Shown: piece after piece, positions 6,780 through 11,316 of the stretch
Layout: every line of letters starts with the position of its first letter
Position numbering within the stretch: position 1 is the stretch's first letter
NCBI GenBank assembly: GCA_023433925.1
Contig: JAEYTO010000120.1
Coordinates: 1 to 11,316 of the forward strand
Reading direction: 5' to 3'
Length of the DNA: 11,316 nucleotides
From: Pseudomonadota bacterium
GTDB lineage: Bacteria; Desulfobacterota; Desulfovibrionia; Desulfovibrionales; Desulfovibrionaceae
Translations under genes and position numbers: made by a program
The notes under the pieces: model-generated
What the model saw: the letters and a program-made list of their open reading frames with translations, nothing else
Told to the model about the DNA's origin: nothing
The model's database searches: none

Positions 6780-7066
6780 CGCCCAGAGTCGCGACCTGCT
6801 TAACATAAGGCAGGCAAAGGCAACGAAGAACCATTCCTTGTCGCATATGTCCGTTGGGTGGGATTTAGAGTGAGTTATACTCACTCTATAAGCACTGCCC
6901 ACGGTTCATATCAGCCTCTGGGTAGCGCATGGCGGGCCTGCGTTCCCGAGTTCCGCCCGGCGTGATTTTCAGGGCTGACGGAAAACTCCGGCCCGGCTGC
7001 GAGATGACTTCCAATATTCCGCGCTGCCGGAGCGGGCTTGGAAGACGGAGTGAATGGGGGGATGAC
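6741..7066. other. 326-bp gene-free stretch between the DUF262 gene and the TrmO-aldolase gene
   Basis: Composition moves from intermediate back to GC-rich near 6905, so this probably contains the right edge of the acquired patch. It holds a small imperfect hairpin (CCTGCTT and AAGGCAGG, about 6791-6810), the promoter and dyad described separately (6854-6888), and a 7-bp inverted repeat CTCCGGC (6986-6992) with GCCGGAG (7026-7032). I see no tRNA, transposase fragment, convincing attachment site or riboswitch. The downstream frame is open upstream to 6929, but that extension lies outside the TrmO domain. Confidence 0.6.
6854..6888 (+). promoter_or_regulatory. Candidate sigma-70 promoter with a 10-bp dyad operator over the -10
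   Basis: TTGGGT (6854-6859), 16 nt, TATACT (6876-6881) make a plausible promoter facing the TrmO-aldolase gene. The -10 falls in a perfect dyad: arms TAGAGTGAGT (6866-6875) and ACTCACTCTA (6879-6888) around TAT. No T-tract follows, so an operator for a dimeric repressor fits better than a terminator. The regulator is unknown. Confidence 0.45.
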
Positions 7067-8062
7067 ATGTCCGAGGATCGCCTGATCTTCATGGGGAGGG
7101 TGCGCTCGGCCCTCACGCGCGCCGACGCCGTGCCCAAGCAAGGCTTCGAGGGCGGCGCGCAAGCCGTGGTCGAGCTCGACCCGGCCTTCGCGGCGGGGCT
7201 CGCGGGCATCCGGGCCGGGCAGGACGTGCTTGTCCTGACCTGGCTGCATCAGGCCCGGCGGGACGTGCTCCTGAGCCACCCGCGCGGCGACGAGACCCGG
7301 CCCAAGGCCGGCGTGTTCAGCCTGCGCTCGCCGCACCGGCCCAATCCCATCGGCCTGCACCGCGTGCGGGTCATGGCCGTGGACGGCCCGCGCCTGAGCG
7401 TGGCGCCCCTGGAGGCCATCGACGGCACGCCCGTCATCGACATCAAGCCCGTGCTCGCCGCCGAAGGCAGGCCGGCCCTGCCCGAGACAGGCGACCCTGA
7501 CGACGCGGACCTGGCGCTGCTCGCGGAGGCCGGCGAGCGGGCCTGGGCGCGCGGCCTTATCAGCGGCTTCAACGGCAACCTGAGCCTGCGGCGCGGAGAG
7601 GACATGCTCATCACGGCCTCGGGCTGCGCCAAGGGCCGCCTGCGGCTCGAGAACATCGTCCGGGTGCGCATCGCCGACGGCGCGGTGCTCCGGGGCGGGC
7701 CGTGCTCCAGCGAGACGCCCATGCACCTGGCCGTGTACCGCACCGCTCCCGAGGCCGAGGCCATCGTGCACCTGCACCCGCGCAACATGCTGGCCCTGAG
7801 CCTCATGGTCGGCGAGGACCAGCTCCTGGCCCTGCCACTCTACGAGGCCGCCGCGTACCGCCGCGAGCTGGCCTGCGTGCCGGCGCTGAACCCCGGCGGC
7901 AAGGAGCTGGCGGAGTCCGTGGCCACGGCCCTCCTGGAGCGCCAGGCCGCGTTCCTGCACGGCCATGGCCTGACCTGCCGCGGGCCTGACCTGTTCGCGG
8001 CCCTGCACCTGGCCGAGGAGCTGGAGGGCCTGGCGGCCATCCAGTTGAGCACCCTGCGCTGA
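7067..8062 (+). CDS. TrmO/TsaA-type tRNA methyltransferase domain fused to a class II aldolase domain
   Basis: 331 aa, two enzyme domains. Residues about 6-132 are a TrmO/TsaA (YaeB-type) domain with GVFSLRSPHRPNPIGL (82-97) and DGTPVIDIKP (119-128). In Escherichia coli TrmO uses SAM to N6-methylate t6A37 of threonine tRNA. Residues about 145-331 are a class II aldolase (FucA/AraD-like) domain: FNGNLS (168-173), SSE (214-216, general acid/base Glu216), zinc ligands H235 and H237 (HLHP) and H300 (HGHG). All catalytic residues I can check are present. The aldolase sits where E. coli TrmO has its own C-terminal domain. I chose ATG 7067 because the domain starts right after it and GGGGGGA (7056-7062) is suitably placed; the ATG at 6929 would add 46 residues without family resemblance. 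HD-GYP paralogue 2 follows after 29 bp. The aldolase substrate and the reason for the fusion are unknown. Confidence 0.88.
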   Translation: MSEDRLIFMGRVRSALTRADAVPKQGFEGGAQAVVELDPAFAAGLAGIRAGQDVLVLTWLHQARRDVLLSHPRGDETRPKAGVFSLRSPHRPNPIGLHRVRVMAVDGPRLSVAPLEAIDGTPVIDIKPVLAAEGRPALPETGDPDDADLALLAEAGERAWARGLISGFNGNLSLRRGEDMLITASGCAKGRLRLENIVRVRIADGAVLRGGPCSSETPMHLAVYRTAPEAEAIVHLHPRNMLALSLMVGEDQLLALPLYEAAAYRRELACVPALNPGGKELAESVATALLERQAAFLHGHGLTCRGPDLFAALHLAEELEGLAAIQLSTLR

Positions 8063-8091
8063 GAGCCATCCCCCAAGCGAGGATCAACGAC

Positions 8092-9087
8092 GTGTTGAAC
8101 GCTCCATACCGACCTCCATACAGCACAGTGCCCAAGCCGCTCTTCTTCCCTGTGTCGCCTTTTCTCCTGTTCCCCGGCCTCGAGGCCACCTTCCGCGTCT
8201 ACCTGCGCCAGGCCGGCAAGTACGTGCTCTACACGCGCGAGGAGGATCACTTCAACGAAAGCCACCGCCAGCGGCTTTTCGACATGGGCGTGCGGTCGGT
8301 CTATGTGCTCAGCGAGCAGAGGGAGGCCTACGAGGCCTACCTGGAGCGCAACCTGACGGGCTTCCTGGGCAACGAATCCATTCCGGGCGATCAGCGCGCC
8401 CAGGTCTTCCACGACCTGTCCACGGACATCGTGGGGGACTTCTTCGAGAATCGCCTGCCCGAGGGCATGGACATGATCATGTACGATCGCGTGCTCAACC
8501 TCGTGCGCTCAAGCGTGCGCTTCCTGTCCAAAAGCGACTCCCTGGGCAACCTCTCGCGGCTCATCACCCACACCTACAAGACCTTCGCCCATTGCCTGCA
8601 CGTGTTCATCTACTCCACCGCCATCTACAGCACCATGGGCATGGACGAGGAGGCCATGATCCGCTGCGGCCTCGGCGCCATGCTGCACGACATAGGCAAG
8701 GCGCGCATCGACAAGGCCGTGCTGGAAAAGCCGGGCGGCCTGAGCGAGGCGGAGTGGACCGACATGCGCCTGCATCCCGTGCATGGCGCGGCGATCTGCT
8801 CGGCGTTGCCCCTGTCCGGCGACACCCTCAATTGCATCCTCTTCCACCACGAGCGCTTCGACGGCACCGGCTATCCTTCCGGCCTGTACGGCGAGTCCAT
8901 CCCCTTGCCCGTGCGGGTCGTGACCCTGTGCGACGTGTACGACGCGCTCACCTCGGAGCGCTCCTACGCCCCGGCCGTGTCGCCCTTCGAGGCCTTGTCC
9001 ATCATGCGCGACAAGATGTCCGGCCATTTCGACATGGAGTTGTACAAGCGGCTCGTGCTCGTGCTCAGCGGGGCGAGGATCGTGTAG
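8092..9087 (+). CDS. HD-GYP domain cyclic-dinucleotide phosphodiesterase (paralogue 2)
   Basis: 331 aa, GTG start, with GAGGA (8079-8083) 8 nt upstream. It has the same plan as the protein at 2899-3957. The N-terminal domain has LFFPVSPFLLF, FRVYLRQ and YVLYTREEDHF. The HD-GYP domain has His167, HDIGK (199-203), HPVHG, HHERFDGTGYP (252-262, canonical GYP), CDVYDALTSERSY, and a closing segment MSGHFDMELY. The expected activity is hydrolysis of cyclic di-GMP or a related cyclic dinucleotide to linear products in the cytoplasm. The position four residues before His167 is Lys163 rather than the Glu of trinuclear-metal HD-GYP proteins, as far as I can align it, so a binuclear centre is likely. It is co-transcribed with the TrmO-aldolase gene (29-bp gap) and ends 30 bp before a strong terminator. 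Which pathway it switches is not visible. Confidence 0.92.
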   Translation: MLNAPYRPPYSTVPKPLFFPVSPFLLFPGLEATFRVYLRQAGKYVLYTREEDHFNESHRQRLFDMGVRSVYVLSEQREAYEAYLERNLTGFLGNESIPGDQRAQVFHDLSTDIVGDFFENRLPEGMDMIMYDRVLNLVRSSVRFLSKSDSLGNLSRLITHTYKTFAHCLHVFIYSTAIYSTMGMDEEAMIRCGLGAMLHDIGKARIDKAVLEKPGGLSEAEWTDMRLHPVHGAAICSALPLSGDTLNCILFHHERFDGTGYPSGLYGESIPLPVRVVTLCDVYDALTSERSYAPAVSPFEALSIMRDKMSGHFDMELYKRLVLVLSGARIV

Positions 9088-9117
9088 GGGGCGCACGACG
9101 GCTTGGCGGGAAAACGG

Positions 9118-9147
9118 AAAGGCGGGGTCATGCCCCGCCTTTTTTTT
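9118..9147 (+). terminator. Strong rho-independent terminator of the HD-GYP 2 operon
   Basis: Stem GGCGGGG (9121-9127) and CCCCGCC (9133-9139), loop TCATG, followed by eight Ts (9140-9147). AAA (9118-9120) can extend the stem with the first Ts. On the minus strand only a short T-run follows the stem, so termination in that direction should be weaker. The stem lies inside the last codons and past the stop of the opposing MerR gene. Confidence 0.93.
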
Positions 9148-9469
9148 CCAGCATCCTCTTGATCTCCAGCAGCTCGGCCTCGATGCCCTTGAGCAGGCCG
9201 CGCCGGTCGGTCTCTTCCAGGGCCTTGCGCGCGCCTTCGATGGTCAGGCCCTGCTCGTGGAGCAGGTGCTGGATGCGGCGCACGAGCTCGATGTGCTCGT
9301 CCGTGTACAGGCGCTGGCCCGAGGCCTTGCGGATGGGCTGGAGCTGGGGGAACTCGGACTCCCAGAAGCGCAGCACGAAGGGCTTGACCCCGAGCATCTT
9401 GGCGGCCTGACCGATCTTGTAGGTCTTTTGGCCGCCTGGCGGGCTGGAAGGGGAGTCCCGGAAGTCCAT
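9128..9469 (-). CDS. MerR-family transcriptional regulator
   Basis: 113 aa with a MerR-type winged helix-turn-helix: TYKIGQAAKMLGVKPFVLRFWESEF (helix-turn-helix, residues 16-40), GQRLYTDEHIELVRRIQHLL (wing and next helix, 51-70), LTIEGARKAL (75-84), and a C-terminal coiled coil (about 94-110) for dimerisation. No effector domain or metal-binding cysteines are present, so the signal is unknown. The start ATG at 9469 is 47 nt after the ketoacyl synthase stop on the same strand, so the two are probably one transcript. There is no strong Shine-Dalgarno; an in-frame ATG at 9508 is the alternative and adds 13 residues. The frame is open much further upstream, but there it is a shadow of the synthase gene. 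The last codons and the TGA lie within the opposing terminator. Confidence 0.85.
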   Translation of the reverse strand: MDFRDSPSSPPGGQKTYKIGQAAKMLGVKPFVLRFWESEFPQLQPIRKASGQRLYTDEHIELVRRIQHLLHEQGLTIEGARKALEETDRRGLLKGIEAELLEIKRMLEKKGGA

Positions 9470-9516
9470 GCCCGGACTTGTAGCCGAGGCGCGCCGGCCA
9501 GGCAACATGCAGGCCG

Positions 9517-10536
9517 CTAGGCCCACTGGAGCATGGCCGCGGACCAGGAGTAGCCCACGCCGAAGCCCACGACCATGACCCGCATGCCGGGCTCCAGGCT
9601 GCCGTCGTCCACGGCTCGGCGCAGGGCCATGGGAATGCTCGCGCTGACCGTGTTCCCGCAGTCGGCCATGTTCACATAGAAGCGCTCCTCCGGGATGCCC
9701 ATGCGGCCGCGCAGGCTTTCCAGCATGTAGGCGTTGGCCTGGTGCGGGACGAACAGGTCCACGTCGGCCATGGTCAGGGAGCTGCGGCGCAGCAGCTCGT
9801 CCACGCAGGCGGGCACGGCCTGCATGGTGAACTTGAAGATCTCGGGGCCGTCCATGAACAGGTGGTCCTGGCTGCGCGTGTTGCCGAACTTGTCCGTGCA
9901 GGTCGCGGCGGTCTCGGCCGAGCGGGGCAGCCTGGACCCGCCGGCGGCGATCATGAGGTTCCTGCCGCCCTTGCCGTCCGTGCCATGGACGAATTCTCCG
10001 ATCCCGCCTCGCCCGTCTTCGGCCGCCTCGACCAGCGTGGCCGCCGCGCCGTCCCCGAACAGGGTGCGCACGCTCTTGTCGCCGGGATGCACGTGCCGGC
10101 TGTACGTGTCGGCCGTGAGCAGGAGGATCTTGCGCGCCTGGCCCGACAGGATGAGCCCCTTGGCCAGGCCCAGGCAGTAGACGAAGCCTGAGCAGCCCAG
10201 GTTCACGTCCAGGGCCCCGGCCGTGGTGGGCAGGCCCAGGCGGTCCTGCACGAGGCAGGCCGTGGTCGGCAGGGGATGGTCGGGCGACTGCGTGCAGAAG
10301 AGGATGAAGTCCACCTCGCCGGGCTCGCAGGCGTCCTCGGCGAACAAGGCGCGTGCCGCGGCGCAGGCCAGGTCCGAGGCGCACTCGCCCGGCGCGGCGA
10401 TGCGCCGGGCGCTGATGCCGGTCTTGCGCACGATCTTCTCGGCCGACCAGCCGTTGTCCAACTCGCGGGCCAGATCCTCGGCCGTGTGCACGGTCCGCGG
10501 CAGGTGGTAGGTCACATGGCGGATGCGCGCGTTCAT
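9517..10536 (-). CDS. 3-oxoacyl-ACP synthase III (KASIII/FabH) family enzyme
   Basis: 339 aa, the usual length of the family. KASIII enzymes condense an acyl-CoA with malonyl-ACP through a thioester on an active-site Cys. The triad is visible: Cys115 in NLGCSGF, His265 in VPHQAN, Asn295 in ADCGNTVSASIP. The C-terminal loop is GFGVGYSWSAAML, where FabH proteins usually have a GFGAGLTWGA-like sequence. There is no fatty-acid synthesis cluster around it, so it may be a specialised KASIII rather than the housekeeping FabH; substrate choice cannot be read. ATG 10536 has GGAG (10545-10542) 5 nt upstream. The merR gene follows. A 10-bp inverted repeat lies 65 nt before the start. Confidence 0.9.
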   Translation of the reverse strand: MNARIRHVTYHLPRTVHTAEDLARELDNGWSAEKIVRKTGISARRIAAPGECASDLACAAARALFAEDACEPGEVDFILFCTQSPDHPLPTTACLVQDRLGLPTTAGALDVNLGCSGFVYCLGLAKGLILSGQARKILLLTADTYSRHVHPGDKSVRTLFGDGAAATLVEAAEDGRGGIGEFVHGTDGKGGRNLMIAAGGSRLPRSAETAATCTDKFGNTRSQDHLFMDGPEIFKFTMQAVPACVDELLRRSSLTMADVDLFVPHQANAYMLESLRGRMGIPEERFYVNMADCGNTVSASIPMALRRAVDDGSLEPGMRVMVVGFGVGYSWSAAMLQWA

Positions 10537-10600
10537 GCCTGCTCCAGCGGTTGGCGATTGGGCACGGGCGGCCGGGTCGAATCGTCCGGAGGGCGAAACG

Positions 10601-10629
10601 ACATGGGCGGCCGCATAGACCGCCCATGT
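10601..10629. repeat. 10-bp inverted repeat in the leader of the KASIII gene
   Basis: Arms ACATGGGCGG (10601-10610) and CCGCCCATGT (10620-10629) are perfect, with a 9-nt loop. On the minus strand the stem is followed by CGTTTCG, so it is a poor terminator for the small exported-protein gene upstream. It could be an operator or a leader structure for the KASIII-MerR transcript. AT-rich DNA (10631-10670) with TTGTAA twice, 3 nt apart, on the minus strand lies just upstream, but I found no well-spaced promoter. Confidence 0.55.
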
Positions 10630-10743
10630 TTATTCGATGGATGAATAATTTACAAGTCTTACAATAATGGAGAGGGCAGGTCGAGGAGAGGTGTCGCGCG
10701 GGACGGAAGATCCTGAAAGCCCATGGGGCAGGGCCGGAAGTGC

Positions 10744-11106
10744 CTACTGCGTGCGCGGGAAGCGCGTGAACGTGCTCTGTTCCACGGCTCCGCACTTGTT
10801 CATGGTGGAGCGCAGCAGCACGTCGCCGGAATGGACCTCGAAGCTGTAGGTCACGGTCCCGCCGCAGCCGTGGTCCTGGTCCGTGACGAAGGTGGCCACG
10901 AGGTTCTTGCCGTCATAGGCCCCGCCCACGCACCTCCAGCGTTTGGTCTGATCGCGGGCCACGCCGCCCACGACCTTGCCTTCGCTGATCTGCACGAGGA
11001 AGTAGTGGCCCTGGCCGAACTCGATGGACTCGGCCGTCTGGCCCCAGGCTTGGGCGGGCATGAGGAGCAGGGCGGTTATGACGAGCGTGGCGACGCGCAT
11101 GTTCAT
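10744..11106 (-). CDS. Small exported protein of unknown function
   Basis: 120 aa. The N-terminus MNMRVATLVITALLLMPAQAWGQ is a clear Sec signal peptide, cleaved near residue 20-23, giving a periplasmic or exported product of about 97 aa. The mature part is rich in beta-strand-like segments (HYFLVQISEGKVVGG, NLVATFVTD, TVTYSFEVHSGDVLLRSTM) with three cysteines (C59, C81, C105), so one disulphide and one free Cys are possible. I do not recognise a family. ATG 11106 is chosen because GGAGAG (11117-11112) is 5 nt upstream and it begins the signal peptide; ATG 11100 is an in-frame alternative. The frame continues open upstream to 11286, but that part has no export signal or domain. Confidence 0.82.
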   Translation of the reverse strand: MNMRVATLVITALLLMPAQAWGQTAESIEFGQGHYFLVQISEGKVVGGVARDQTKRWRCVGGAYDGKNLVATFVTDQDHGCGGTVTYSFEVHSGDVLLRSTMNKCGAVEQSTFTRFPRTQ

Positions 11107-11168
11107 GACATCTCTCCGAGGCTTCTTGCCGTCTGTGCGAAAAGGGTGCGTATGTCCGCGCCGCGGTT

Positions 11169-11184
11169 TGCGATTCGCGTGCCA
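11169..11184 (-). promoter_or_regulatory. Sigma-54 (-24/-12) promoter candidate of the small exported-protein gene
   Basis: On the minus strand TGGCACGCGAATCGCA matches the sigma-54 consensus with an exact TGGCACG box, correct GG-N10-GC spacing and TCGCA in place of TTGCA. The start would be near 11158, about 50 nt before ATG 11106. No enhancer-binding protein gene or site is in the window. Confidence 0.6.
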
Positions 11185-11274
11185 AACAGGTCCATTTTCG
11201 GGCTTTACGGTGATGCGGCGGCCGGGTGTGGCCTGGAACCTGACTCGGCGGGCCGCCGAAAAAAAACGCGGGTT

Positions 11275-11293
11275 CAGGGAGATCATCTCCCTG
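11275..11293. repeat. 19-bp palindrome near the window end
   Basis: CAGGGAGAT (11275-11283), one central base, ATCTCCCTG (11285-11293): perfect arms. On the minus strand a run of eight Ts follows 8 nt after the stem (complement of the A-run at about 11259-11266). It could therefore be a loose terminator for a minus-strand gene beyond the window, or an operator. The spacing is too long for a typical terminator. Confidence 0.45.
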
Positions 11294-11316
11294 GCGGGGA
11301 GAGGTGTGGAGAGGGG

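Noticed and set aside
6796..6860. Possible integron attC site (GCTTAAC at one end, GTTGGGT at the other)
   Set aside because: The 7-mers fit loose core-site patterns, but the interior does not form the paired arms of an attC and no integrase is present.
6660..6902. 80-codon minus-strand frame overlapping the DUF262 3' end
   Set aside because: No ribosome-binding site or recognisable motif, and it contains the dyad repeat and the 3' end of a solid gene. Left unannotated.
6929..7066. Longer N-terminus for the TrmO-aldolase protein from ATG 6929
   Set aside because: The 46 extra residues show no family similarity or signal peptide, and ATG 7067 has the better ribosome-binding site directly before the domain.
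9470..10795. Extension of the MerR frame upstream to a 555-codon protein
   Set aside because: The upstream part is the KASIII gene read in another frame. MerR homology begins only near residue 16 of the 113-aa version.
11246..11266. GC-rich hairpin (CGGCG-GGC-CGCCG) next to eight As, as a terminator
   Set aside because: On the minus strand the T-run comes before this stem, and on the plus strand As follow it, so neither direction has terminator order.
1..11316. CRISPR array, tRNA, rRNA, IS element or transposase
   Set aside because: No regularly spaced repeats, cloverleaf-like sequence, rRNA segment or transposase-like reading frame was seen anywhere in the window.

Overview
The window is mostly very GC-rich DNA with the strong GC3 periodicity of a high-GC proteobacterium. 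The gene content (two HD-GYP proteins with an uncommon N-terminal domain, a TrmO-class II aldolase fusion, -24/-12 type promoter sequences) and the dispersed-repeat core GCCGCCGGAGGCAT suggest a Desulfovibrio-like deltaproteobacterium (Desulfobacterota). That placement is inference from style and gene content, not from a marker gene.

Layout. Positions 1-476 hold the 3' end of mnmE (tRNA wobble-U34 modification GTPase). Its G domain carries an in-frame, repeat-derived Pro/Gly/Ala-rich stretch. The mnmE stop overlaps the start of a complete UvrD/PcrA/Rep-type helicase (476-2689). After a 209-bp leader with a -24/-12 type promoter candidate comes an HD-GYP protein (2899-3957), closely followed by thiL (3965-4993), the last kinase of thiamine diphosphate synthesis.

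From about 4994 to 6900 base composition drops sharply. This patch holds one gene (5169-6740) for a DUF262 plus HNH protein, the architecture of GmrSD/BrxU/SspE-type anti-phage nucleases. It looks like an acquired single-gene defence cargo. It is followed by a 326-bp gene-free stretch with two conspicuous inverted repeats, one of which overlaps a promoter-like sequence.

GC-rich DNA resumes with a fusion of a TrmO/TsaA-type SAM-dependent tRNA methyltransferase domain to an intact class II aldolase domain (7067-8062). It probably forms an operon with a second HD-GYP paralogue (8092-9087) that ends at a strong intrinsic terminator (9118-9147). Without the DUF262 patch, the order would be HD-GYP, thiL, trmO-aldolase, HD-GYP.

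The right end is on the minus strand and convergent with the rest. A small exported protein (11106 to 10744) has a good sigma-54-type promoter candidate. Next come a ketoacyl-ACP synthase III family enzyme (10536 to 9517) and a MerR-family regulator (9469 to 9128), whose stop codon lies in the loop of the terminator of the opposing operon.

The most unusual items are the TrmO-aldolase fusion, the lone DUF262-HNH gene in an AT-rich insertion, the repeat element translated inside mnmE, and the two HD-GYP paralogues, one with GYG in place of GYP.
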